Shown here in pieces: positions 1-9,853 of a stretch of DNA of 51,590 nt. The translations under genes were made by a program, and so were the position numbers. The stretch comes from Fragilaria crotonensis. Lineage: Eukaryota; Bacillariophyta; Fragilariophyceae; Fragilariales; Fragilariaceae. Under the pieces are notes generated by a model that was not told the DNA's origin, ran no database searches, and saw only the letters and a list, made by a program, of their open reading frames with translations. Each line of letters starts with the position of its first letter. Position 1 is the first letter of the stretch. Location: NCBI GenBank assembly GCA_022925895.1, contig JAKSYS010000452.1:1-51590 (forward strand). Reading direction: 5' to 3'.

Positions 1-61
1 GATAACGTATGTAAGCATCTTCAAACATTTATAACCCAACTTGCAACAACCGGCTATACCA

Positions 62-3000
62 TCATTGTCGCCTTATTCTGACCACTCCCAGTTCACAAGG
101 AGGAGTATGGTCGTTATCGCCTTTCTCGAGCCAGTCAGCCTTGGCCGCAGCTCCCCAACTCCTAAACAGTTCAGCTGCTTTTTTCTGATACAATGAGTAT
201 TTGGTTTTGTTAGGAGCTTCCCGACGAAAATACCTGGCAAGTCGTTCAATTGATAGTGCCTCGAAATATCTACATCGTGTGGCGGCACACGCAGACGCCG
301 CTTTCTCAAACAGTATCTCAACTTGATCCGGTGGCAATTTCTTAACGCACAAACCCTCCATGGCTTGCAAAAATGTGCTCGGACCAACGAGCATGGTCGT
401 TCCAGTAGTTGCCCACTTCTCAACCCGACGATGGCCTCGGCGGCCATCCCGTTTGTAATGACTTATCCCCGTAGCGAGATACAGGTCATAGTTGCAGACT
501 GCACACCAGGTGAACATGAATCCCGTGGTAAAGTATCCTTCGACCTCCTTTTTGTATTTTTCCACAATTGGCAAATGGATTTTGATGACCTGCAAATCAT
601 CATACACAAAGCCCATAAACATCTGACAGCGACTCACATTGATCACTGCCACCTTGGAATCCATTCGATACACCTCACGTTCAAATTCATCATCGACAGC
701 TTCGCCCTTTAAAATCGCAGGATTCGTGTTGCGCGAGTCACCACATATATTCAGAAACTTCAACGAGCACGTTAGTTCAAGCATAAAGGTTAGCGGGCAC
801 ACTACACAGAGCAATCCGAAAATATATACTTACAACTTGCCAAACCGGCAGAAGGAACATCAATGCGCGACTCGTCTGAAATTCTCGCATTTCCTGAACC
901 ACTCGCCTCGTTGTGGAGTTCAATTCCTCCAGAAAATCGTCAAGGTATAAATTGGCAGCCACCCAGGCAACAAAACCATTTTGTGCAATGACCACGTGCC
1001 CATAACTCATGGCCAAGTAATAGGCGTTTAGAAATTCGCGTCTCGAACTGGAATCCAGCACATTTCTCCAAAAGTGATTCATGCTATAGCTGGCGATAAG
1101 GGCCGACCCCCGGACAGACTCCGCTTCATACTTGTTAACAACGGCGAAAGCGAGCTGTTCAGCTTGCAGTGCGATATCAAACTTGCCCAAAAACGCATGC
1201 ATAGACCCCCAAGCGACAAATGCCCCAGGGGAATGAAGCGGAGATATGCCGAACATGAGCGTTAGACGAAACACCCGCAAGCTGAGCATTGCATACATTC
1301 CTTTATACAACCCGCCCAACAAGTAGCAATCGATTGCCATGGCATTCATGAGGCTGAACGCCAAGATTATTGTCTTATCTGTCATTTCAGGAAGAAACAA
1401 TAACTCGTGGAGTGACCTCCTACCCATCAATGCCTTCACCCTCACCATCTCAGTCGCGATAACCAATTTATCAATCCTTCGAGGAAACTTGACTCCCAAC
1501 TGTCGAAGCACTTTCAATCCAAGTATGACAGAACCCTTTAGGTCCCCTTGAAGCGATACGGAAGCCATTTCCACGGCACCTGCAATAGCGTGGTCATAAG
1601 CGGAGGTTGCTCGGACCTGAATCTCCTTCACCAAGACGCTGCTACGTGAGTACACTCCTGCATTCTTCTCAGTTTCGGCGGCCAACAAAATACTTCAATA
1701 CAAAGGTCATATCGATCGTCCCACAATGAATCGTTACCCTGAACAAGCGACACTGCGATTCGAAGATAGTCAGCCGCTGCGCCGAACGCTGCCTTCTCAA
1801 TCGCTAGTTTGGCAGCTGCCAAGTTCAGTTCAATCAGGTCGCACCTTGAACCCGAGTACTCGATGAGGTGGACCGCTCGATTCAGATTGTGCGCCGCCAA
1901 GAAAACATTCCAATCAGAAGTCTGTGACTTGGCCGTACCTTTACTGAGTCCCAAATTAAGGTACCAATTCGCTGGTGCAGCAGCTGTCGCTCCATTTCGT
2001 CAGGCATGAGAGTTTCATACAACACTTCTTGAATCTTGTCATGCGCAAACTTAAAATGATCAGGATCTGGCATGGTCTCTAACAGTCCTGCGTCAACCGC
2101 CATATTTAATGCAAAAGCGATGCGGTCGCGAATCACTTCCTTAGAATGTCGCTCGAACGAGTACGTCGCTTCAACCATATCCTGCTCCTCGTGTACAATC
2201 ATCACCAGGGCATCTGCAGGAAAGTCATTCCCGACAAAGGACGCAATTTGTACTATTGATCGTACCTGCTCCGGAAGATCACGCATTCTCAACGCCAGAA
2301 TATCAACAAGGTTTTCCGTCACGTTTGTTTCTCTCAAGATTCGATCCGTGTCCCAAGTCCAGGTGCCATCGTTCCCTCGCCAGAGCATACCATTCCGGTG
2401 TAGCATGTCAAGAAAATTCAGAGCGTGGAACGGGTTGCCATCGGTCTTATTCCAAAGAACGGTACTCAGCGATTGCGTAAGGAGGCTATCGATTCCAAGC
2501 GTTTCAGATATAAGCTGGTTGAATGAATTTCGACCCAAGCCAGCAATAGTTATATCACTGATTCCAGAACTGTCGGTAGACAACAGACGAGATACGGCCG
2601 AGTCTTCGGCGTCCATACTTCTACACTCAGCGAGGTTGTACTCCTCCAATTGCTCAGCCGTCATTCCTTCCTCGCGATACGAACACATGATCATGATGCA
2701 ATGCGATTCTCCATTGGTGAGTAGCGTTTTCAATACCTCCAATGATGGAACATCAGCCCATTGCAAGTCGTCGAGAAAGAAGACCAAAGGTGTTTCCGGA
2801 GATGCCACACATCGTAGAAATGCTCGAAACATGAGCTTGAATCGGGTAAACATCTGAGCACCGCTGGCACCGGTGTGGCGACCGCTACTGCCATCCTTTG
2901 CAGTCATTTCGGACAACGTTTGAACCACATTTCCCAACAAATTGATATCCGGACCAAGAACAGCTCTGATTTTGTCGCGTATTTCAATACTGTTTTGACG

Positions 3001-3435
3001 TCGCATAATTTGGTGGCAGAGCTGATCGCATGCTGCAGCAAGTGCCGCGTACGGAGCACGCAATTGAAGTTGATTGAATTTTCCTTCCATGTGGAATGCA
3101 CCTTCCGGGAGAGAATGGATGAAGAAGTGCGCGAGAGCGGTCTTTCCAACCCCTGGTGGTCCATGAATCGTTACGACTGCCGTCGTTTTCATCGTTGCCA
3201 CGTCATCATAGCAGTCGCGAAGCTGTTGCAGTTCCTTTTCCCGCGCCACAATGATGCGTTTGCTCTTCAAAACGGATACGAATTGGTTATCATCTCGAGT
3301 ACTACGAAGTTTGCGTGTCGATAATGACGCCACTCGCTCGCTCTCATCACCTGTTAATGGCTTTTGTTGAAGGTTTCTCACATAGCTCGTCAATACCGAG
3401 CGGCAAGGCGTTCTGTTTTCCATTGCTTCACTCAT
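62..3435 (-). CDS. Large P-loop regulatory ATPase (COG3899/AAA_16-like), 2 exons, two frame breaks
   Basis: Predicted cytosolic signalling/regulatory ATPase of the kind found between kinase and sensor domains in bacterial multi-domain kinases and as stand-alone proteins in diatoms. The first ~517 residues hold a P-loop GPPGVGKT at residues 92-99 and a Walker B-like stretch LVFFLDDLQWAD near 217-228; the remainder is helical TPR-like sequence. A 76-bp intron lies at 833-758 (minus; donor GTAAGT, acceptor GAAG), joining LPVWQV to FLNICG. Two breaks interrupt exon 1: one near 1940-1955 and one at 1687-1690, where a run of four T (minus) would need five. With one base added at each, exon lengths give exactly 1099 codons plus no remainder. 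Start ATG at 3435. No N-terminal protein-kinase and no C-terminal histidine-kinase domain is visible, so it is shorter than the bacterial relatives. Function beyond ATP binding is inferred. Confidence 0.7.
758..833 (-). other. Intron of the P-loop ATPase gene (76 bp)
   Basis: On the minus strand it starts GTAAGT at 833 and ends AG at 759-758. Splicing joins ...CAA GTT to TTT CTG AAT in phase 0 and restores a conserved-looking segment on both sides. It is typical in size for a diatom intron. Confidence 0.75.
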
Positions 3436-5120
3436 TTCTGGAACGACGCAAAATTTGGGCCTGCGTTTTACTTCTCACCTGACGACTGTCGATTGTCGAT
3501 TCAGCATGTGCGAATGACTGATATTGAGGTGGTCGATGTGAGATCGTATAATAATCTGTAATCTGATGTCTATCCTAATGTCAAAACATGTGTACAGTAT
3601 ATGATGCATGCCTCTGTGCTATAAATAGTACTACTATGGAAGTATTCGTTTCGTTGTCATACGTCACACTTACAAAGTTGTACGTACGTTGTACTGGAGT
3701 ACATTGTATGATACATTGTTAAAACAGTCAATGAGAACCATGGACCATGACCCGACACATTAATTCTGTTCCTGTATGATTTGGCGAATTTCGACAAAAT
3801 AATCCATGACGCACATGAGCAAATAGGAAAATGCCTCGTTCACGTCGGCCAAGTATGTGGTATCCATGTATCGATACATGTACGCGTGCCTTCAACGTAC
3901 TACGTCGCCCACAAGATGCGCATGTCTCGCCTATAGTAGAGATCAGAGATAAGATTCCAGAAGTTCTAAGTCTTGAGTGTCATGGGCTCGTTGTATCAGC
4001 GATTACGTCGAATCAACACAGAATGCCAAGTGTCGCAACCAATACAAAGCACGCGTCATTCCAGCAAAAATTAACATCCAGAAAGACCGGAATTGTTTCA
4101 TCAGCCCTAAGCGGTTTCTGTCCTGTCAATCACAGGCGCCCATCAGAAAGAGACATTTACGGCGTCACTCTCATGAACGCTTGTTAACCTGCAAATCCAA
4201 GGCCACGTGGAGAATGGGACCAGAAGCATTCCTCAAGGAACTTAACCAAGTAATCAAGCATGAAACAGTATTGGATTTAGACAAAGTTTCAATGGTATTT
4301 TGCAAGCACGCATCACGAACGGTTTGTCTCAAAAATGAAATCTGACGCGAGGACACGCGCAATGACAGGGAAAAAGGCGGCTAGTCAATCTTGTTGAATT
4401 CTTTTCGATGCAGTGATTTTCACTCTCGCCGATATGCAATCAAGATGTACATGGAGCGGACGAGAAACAGCTACGACGTGTAGAAGCACATGCCGAGATA
4501 TCAAGGGAAATCCGAGAACTTTATGACGCGCAAACTCGAACGGAATCGCCCACCTCCCAGATACTCCTACCGCGAGAATAGGGGAATTGTCGAGCACAAC
4601 CACCCGAGCCTAGAGCTCCATGGAAATTACTCTATTTCGGCCATCAATGATGCACTAGCCGTCAAGATAGTGTCGTTGCCAGTATTGGTGCCAGATGGCA
4701 ATTATCCCTGACAAAGGCGTCCAACGCGTTGGTTGCTGACTTGTGGATTGGAGTGTAAAGTGGTGTAGTTTTTCGGAACATGGGCAAGATATAGAATTGA
4801 AACTCTACTAGATCTTGATCCCAACCTCAGTTCTGCCTTCTGATTTGGTAGCTGGTGGGCCTCGATGTACAGGCGCTGAACCTCTGCAAATCCATGGAGC
4901 ATTTCAGCCATACAGAACCTTTAACGGAATGCACTCACAGTATACGGAGTAAATGGTTCACATCAAACCCCCTGATGCGCGCATCCAACTCTTACGCCAC
5001 GTTTCTAGTCGTCGCCGATACGTGCGATTGCCTGGTATACAGTATACATGTCAGCATGCATGAAGACAAACAAGAACAATCACATATATGTTTGGCAAAC
5101 GATGGTTCGTTTGTTGACAT
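3436..5120. other. Intergenic region without a recognisable gene
   Basis: Between the divergently ending ATPase start (3435) and the methyltransferase stop (5121). Open frames here are short, overlap on both strands and resemble no family I know. It holds scattered GTAC-type palindromes (for example around 3675-3705). A promoter for the minus-strand ATPase gene is expected just above 3435 but I could not pinpoint one. Confidence 0.5.
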
Positions 5121-6617
5121 TCATCCTGGCCTGACGAAGTGCCATTTACGTCGTGTCGACCACTGTTTCTGTTCCATTCTGTTCTGAAATGTCCAAAATA
5201 GAATGCTGGATGTCTTCTGTCCCTGACCCATTTCCACGACACGAGTCTCATATACCGGCATCAACATCCTGTCCACATTGTTGAGGGCTTTCAACAAGAT
5301 GACAAGATTGTCGCGGCGCGATACCAACGATGAGAACCAAAGACATTTTTTGGAATGCGTCGAGGAACGACTTTCATGAATATATTTCAAGAGGAATGCC
5401 ACTTCACCACCTGGACACCACAATTCCGATGCTCCTCCAGCAAAGTTGTTGGATCCACTAAACGAATCGGATGGAAGAATGCTCGATGACATGACCCTTG
5501 ATCCGGCAAGTCCGCTCTTCGTCTTTCTCTTTTCTTGATTGGCGTGGAGATTTTTGATCTTTCGAAGGCTTTCTTTTTGATAGGCCTCCTGGGATGTGTA
5601 AAACGGTGGATTGCACATGCAAAAATCGACATCTTCGTCATCGTCCATTAGAATGCCATCCAAAATGCGTGTCTTTTGCGTTTGCAGGCGAATGTCCACG
5701 ATCTTCTGCGTCTTGTAGAGAGCTCCCAAGGTGCTATCATCACCATTGGTGTTGCAGTTCTGGGAATAGTCATCATGACGGGCACGCTCATTATCGTCAT
5801 CATTATCATCAGCAAAAGCAGCGGAGGCAATCTGACGAGCGGCTGCTTGAGACTTTGGGTCAATCTCGGATGCTAAAAATGACCAACCGTAGAGTCTCGT
5901 GCCCAACAGTGGATAAATCATGCTGGCACCTGTGCCAATGTCCAAACCTCGGATGGTTGGTCCAACGGGCACGTTTGGAAAGCCAACGTGACTGTTTTTG
6001 TTTGTATGAGTATTACTGCCAACTGGGGTGTCATCGTCGTTGTGTATTGAGGATGATGATGCAAGAACATCGGCAATATGGTGTATATAATCTGCCCTCC
6101 CAGGAACTGGAGGAATGAGCGAGAATGGTAACAGATATTCTTGCCAATGTTGGATTCCATAATGATGCGCCAAGAGTGCTGCATTGAGAGTTCGAACCGC
6201 ATCAGGATCACTGAAATCAATGGTCAGTCTTCGATCGCCCTTAGTGGAGTGGCCAGGCCGAAGGAAGGGAGCAAGCCTTGGATATGCACGGCACAATTGA
6301 TCCATATCATAAGAGCCCTGAAAGATATTTCGTGGATGTAGATTTGATTGTCTCAATCTCTTTGTGTTCCTTTTATCTCCTGATTGGAAATCATCGGCGC
6401 GTGCATGTGTTTTGGCGTGGAGTTGATGGGTTGTGGCAACTCGAAAATAAATGAAATGTTTTGGGCCAGTGCTTCGTTGCTGCAGTGGATGGAACTCGAG
6501 TGGTGGTTGAAATGAAACACAGGGCGTAACTAAAGCGAGAACAATGGCAACTGTAGAGACGCGTCGCAAGGTGCGATTCTGTTGATGCGTAGTCGTCCAT
6601 GGCACAAGAGTACTCAT
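5121..6617 (-). CDS. METTL16/RlmF-type RNA adenine-N6 methyltransferase with plastid-type presequence
   Basis: Class I SAM-dependent methyltransferase of the Methyltransf_10 family (bacterial RlmF, animal METTL16), which makes N6-methyladenosine in 23S rRNA or U6/structured RNAs. With the ATG at 6617 the protein has 498 residues. A SAM-binding loop LDIGTGAS sits at ~225-232, the family signature PVPGRADYIH at ~170-179 and the catalytic NPPF at ~336-339. Residues ~10-35 form a basic then hydrophobic signal peptide ending CVS|F at 35/36, followed by a region rich in H, T, R and K: the bipartite plastid-import pattern of diatoms. I chose this ATG because the open frame extends 91 residues further upstream (to 6890) without family similarity and would bury the signal peptide. 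Low-complexity N/D insertions interrupt the domain near 190-210 and 270-295. Plastid location and an rRNA substrate are inferences. Confidence 0.8.
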   Translation of the reverse strand: MSTLVPWTTTHQQNRTLRRVSTVAIVLALVTPCVSFQPPLEFHPLQQRSTGPKHFIYFRVATTHQLHAKTHARADDFQSGDKRNTKRLRQSNLHPRNIFQGSYDMDQLCRAYPRLAPFLRPGHSTKGDRRLTIDFSDPDAVRTLNAALLAHHYGIQHWQEYLLPFSLIPPVPGRADYIHHIADVLASSSSIHNDDDTPVGSNTHTNKNSHVGFPNVPVGPTIRGLDIGTGASMIYPLLGTRLYGWSFLASEIDPKSQAAARQIASAAFADDNDDDNERARHDDYSQNCNTNGDDSTLGALYKTQKIVDIRLQTQKTRILDGILMDDDEDVDFCMCNPPFYTSQEAYQKESLRKIKNLHANQEKRKTKSGLAGSRVMSSSILPSDSFSGSNNFAGGASELWCPGGEVAFLLKYIHESRSSTHSKKCLWFSSLVSRRDNLVILLKALNNVDRMLMPVYETRVVEMGQGQKTSSILFWTFQNRMEQKQWSTRRKWHFVRPG

Positions 6618-7176
6618 GATCTCGATCCTTTCACCATTGTCCGCATGCCAAATAGCCGTCCATCGGTGTTGCACGTAAAATGGAATCATGATATGATTCA
6701 TGAGTCGTGAGTCACGAGTCTGCAAATATTCAACCCGACGCAATCGAGCTATTTCTCGTTGTAACAGGTACGCATACCTCGTACTAGAGTCTGGCGAATG
6801 CTTGGGATTTGGGATTGCCAAGGGTATGTGGATGAGCGACGGAACCTGTATGAGCGACCTTGGCTTCACTGCGTTCCTTAATAGCAACATGGCGTTGACC
6901 TACGGCTCCGAAGCTAGTTTCCGGGAGCAGGTCGAGCCTCCATCTTACTTGCAACGCTGCCAATGGAACTTGCCGAAGATTACAGTTGCACGGTCTGACA
7001 TGCGAAGGATTCAAGAGAACCAAATCGCACCTCTAATGTGACATTTTCCTACATTAAGACAGCTCCTGGTAGTCATCCACTACACTCACACCATCACACA
7101 CACTCTCATTACTTGCTACCGTTCTATCCTAGGCGCCACCGGCCCCCGTACATTTACACCCCAATATCAAACTCCT

Positions 7177-8529
7177 TTAACTCGACTGGTCCAAATCATT
7201 GGTCGACAAATTGCGCGCCTCACGTTGTTTCCTTACATCTTGTACATGTTGCTGATAATGTTGCTGGTACGCTTCATTCCGAATCTCAGCCTCTGCCATC
7301 ATGGCCTCTTCCAACGCCTTGACGAGTGCATCATCCGTTTTTCTTGGCAATTTCGAAATCCTACTGGCCAGAATCTCCTTCATCATATCCATCGATGGCG
7401 GCTTTTCACACAACTCGCTCACTGGTTTGACCTTGACACCATGCGGCAATTTGCGTGGATTGTACACAAAGTGTGGTCCAAAGTTGGCCCGTACGGATCC
7501 ACCCAAATATACCGAAATGGCAGGATAGTACATGCCCTCGGCAATGTCTTCGAATGCCGCTCCGCCTTCACGTTTGCCACGTGACAATATCGAATGTCCC
7601 ATGGCCGCGCCATTGCGGAAGAAATAAATCTGATTTGATTTTTCTTTTTCGACGGATGCTGAATTTGCATTCGATGATGAAGCTGTTGTTGATGGTGGTG
7701 ATAATGAAATGGCAAAACCAACGACATCCCCAGGACCGTACGGTTCACTTCCCCAATCATCATCACGTTTGGAATTGTGGACACGACTTCCGGATATATC
7801 ACGATACCCATAAGACCACTTGTCATATCCGACGGGTGCCTGCAAATCACCCAATCTCATGGACCAACCAATCCGAGTATGACCTCCGACTGTTGTTGGT
7901 GTGGATGTCGTGTTTTTAGCAATAGTACTAGTACTGCTACTAGCCTTTGATTTTTCCAGTTCTTCAATCGCCTGCAATTGTGCCTTGAGTTTGGGTGCGA
8001 GTCGGACATGTGGTGGCAATAGGGCCTTGATCTCATCGACCGTCGGTCCTGGTTGGATCCAGCATTCGAAATAGTACTCTCCCGCCTGTACCCCGTGTGA
8101 GGCACGACAGGTGCGATACCCACGCATACCACCCTTGAGGGTAAAAAAGTTTTCAATTTTCAATTGTGGAGCCGTGTCGGCTTTCGACAGATGGACCATG
8201 GGAGGTGTCTCTTGAACCATCTTTTTGGAGGATGCTGAGACTTGAGCTGCAGTTGGGATAATGCCAGAGGCAATTGAAGTTTGGACGTAGGGGAAGCCAG
8301 CGGCAGCTTGTGAGAAGGCAGGAATTAAGGTTTGAGGGATGGAGGGAGTGTCGAGTGTGGGGGATAGTCGGCGTTTCTTGTTGCTTGTGCTCGTAGTGTT
8401 GGTGTTGCTGAGGACTGGGTTGGCGTTGCTGTTGACAGGAGGAACTTGCTCTTGCGATTGTTCCATGTCGTGCCCTGAAACAACCGTGGAAGGCAGTGCC
8501 TCAGCACTAGAAGGAGTCACAGTCGCCAT
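7177..8529 (-). CDS. ASH2L: ASH2-like SPRY-domain protein (COMPASS/SET1 complex subunit)
   Basis: Homologue of ASH2L/Bre2, the nuclear subunit that stimulates H3K4 methylation by SET1/MLL complexes. The 450-residue protein has a disordered S/T/N-rich N-terminus with a KKRR basic stretch near 52-55. An SPRY domain covers ~115-385: SKADTAPQLKIENF, then the paired motifs GYDKWSYGYRD and YGPGDVVGFAISL, then YFFRNGAAMGHS and YYPAISVYLGG. Two low-complexity S/T/N/A insertions are accommodated inside SPRY. No PHD-like or winged-helix N-terminal domain is apparent, so it is shorter than animal ASH2L and closer to Bre2 in layout. It is a single exon with ATG at 8529. It is transcribed away from the UCH gene; their starts are 398 bp apart and probably share a promoter region. 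Confidence 0.88.
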   Translation of the reverse strand: MATVTPSSAEALPSTVVSGHDMEQSQEQVPPVNSNANPVLSNTNTTSTSNKKRRLSPTLDTPSIPQTLIPAFSQAAAGFPYVQTSIASGIIPTAAQVSASSKKMVQETPPMVHLSKADTAPQLKIENFFTLKGGMRGYRTCRASHGVQAGEYYFECWIQPGPTVDEIKALLPPHVRLAPKLKAQLQAIEELEKSKASSSTSTIAKNTTSTPTTVGGHTRIGWSMRLGDLQAPVGYDKWSYGYRDISGSRVHNSKRDDDWGSEPYGPGDVVGFAISLSPPSTTASSSNANSASVEKEKSNQIYFFRNGAAMGHSILSRGKREGGAAFEDIAEGMYYPAISVYLGGSVRANFGPHFVYNPRKLPHGVKVKPVSELCEKPPSMDMMKEILASRISKLPRKTDDALVKALEEAMMAEAEIRNEAYQQHYQQHVQDVRKQREARNLSTNDLDQSS

Positions 8530-8927
8530 TGTGATTACTACGAGGCGAGCGATCAGTGATCAAAGTGGAGTGTGTCTGAAATGATAAATTTGTTGACAGT
8601 TGGTTTTGGCTCTTTCGTATTGCGAAGTCTGCGGACACATGAAGTAGTGGGAGTCGGACTGTTCGATTCCTACACCAATCGCTACGGAAAGCACTGTTAC
8701 TGTATGCGTGGATATCAAGATCTGATCAATTTCGCAGTGGACATCTTGGACATTCAATACTCGTGTACAGTACCTGTACCCGAAGTATTCGAGTACTGCA
8801 ATACTGGCACTCTAGGATCAAGTACTGGTACCTGGTACTCCCAGTACAGTATTTACGAGTACATCGGACCAGAACACAGGAGCCACACACGCACACACAC
8901 GCACACTCACGCAACATTCGATTGACA
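8530..8927. promoter_or_regulatory. Divergent promoter region ASH2-like / UCH with GTAC-palindrome cluster and CA repeat
   Basis: A 398-bp gap separates two outward-facing start codons. From ~8752 to 8866 it carries a dense run of GTAC, AGTACT and GGTACC palindromes. A CA/CG microsatellite at ~8883-8912 lies in the likely 5' leader of the UCH gene. No TATA box is obvious. Its promoter role is inferred from position. Confidence 0.4.
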
Positions 8928-9686
8928 ATGACGGACGCAACTGCCAACATGAGTGACGACAATGACGGTGAAGGCGAAGACATTTTTCACTGGCCTCCAC
9001 TCGAATCTGATCCTTCCATCTTCACACAGTATTTACACAATATTGGTCTGTCTGACGAATGGGAAATTGGTGAATGTTATGGATTGGATGAAGACTGTTT
9101 GGGTTTCATCCCCAGTTCCTGTGTGGCCATGATTGTCAATGCAGAACGCTTGAACAAGACTTTAGAACGAGCAAAGGGTGATGAAGCCATGGGACTTCGC
9201 GCTGATTTTTATATGAAACAGAGCAACACACTCGATAACGCCTGTGGGATTATTGCCTGTCTTCATGCCATTTTCAATAATTTACAAACGGTATCTGTGA
9301 TTGAACCCAATTCAGTATTGGCCAACTTTTGGAATCAAGTCAAGAATCAGACACCACAAGAACGTTGTCAGACCCTAGAATCATCAAATGAATTCAAAAG
9401 GGTTCACAAATCGTATGCCATGCAAGGACAGAGCCATTTGGCATCCTCACAGGAGGATGTCAATCATCACTACACGGCCTTTGTTGTTCTAACCACTCCC
9501 GGCTACGACAATAACAACAGTACTCGTCGGTTGGTGGAATTTGATGGCACCAAACGAGGACCACTTGTCGTGGCCGACAATGTGGAAAGCCTTGTTCACG
9601 CTACGGCAGCCGAACTACAAAGGAGATTGCAAGAGGGTGAGATTTCAGAAAGTCTATCGGTCATGACCTTGGTCAAACGTTATTAG
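8928..9686 (+). CDS. Ubiquitin C-terminal hydrolase, UCH-L1/L3 type (peptidase C12)
   Basis: Cysteine protease that trims small adducts from the C-terminus of ubiquitin. It has 252 residues, close to the family norm of about 220-230 plus a short acidic N-terminal extension. The catalytic set is complete: oxyanion Q98, nucleophile C106 in NACG, H181 in the HHYTAF segment and D206 in EFDGTKRGP. The crossover-loop region (~150-172) is rich in E, S and Q, as in UCH-L3. I placed the start at the ATG at 8928. An upstream in-frame stretch from 8763 is translated GTAC-repeat sequence and is not credible. Single exon; convergent with the helicase gene, whose stop lies 167 bp away. Confidence 0.92.
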   Translation: MTDATANMSDDNDGEGEDIFHWPPLESDPSIFTQYLHNIGLSDEWEIGECYGLDEDCLGFIPSSCVAMIVNAERLNKTLERAKGDEAMGLRADFYMKQSNTLDNACGIIACLHAIFNNLQTVSVIEPNSVLANFWNQVKNQTPQERCQTLESSNEFKRVHKSYAMQGQSHLASSQEDVNHHYTAFVVLTTPGYDNNNSTRRLVEFDGTKRGPLVVADNVESLVHATAAELQRRLQEGEISESLSVMTLVKRY

Positions 9687-9853
9687 CGCACAGTACAACA
9701 ACAATATGATGAAAACCACGCGACGTTAAACTACCATGGCTTCACAAAACGAAACCTTATATGTAATACTTGGAATGCTCGACTACCGTTGAGTGTGGAG
9801 ACCACTAGAATATACTTCCATTAGAATTCCAGTAACCCTTACTGATCTCCTCC

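Noticed and set aside
1928..1952. A 23-base GTAAAG...CAG stretch that could be a tiny intron in the ATPase gene
   Set aside because: It would restore the frame, but 23 bases is far shorter than the 76-117 bp introns here, and it would shorten a segment whose length otherwise fits the family. A one-base loss explains it better.
3977..4345. 122-codon plus-strand frame
   Set aside because: Overlapped by other random frames, without hydrophobic, repeat or motif pattern, and no recognisable family.
8650..8690. GTTCGATTCC resembling a tRNA T-arm
   Set aside because: The flanking bases do not form a T-stem, and no acceptor or anticodon arm can be found around it.
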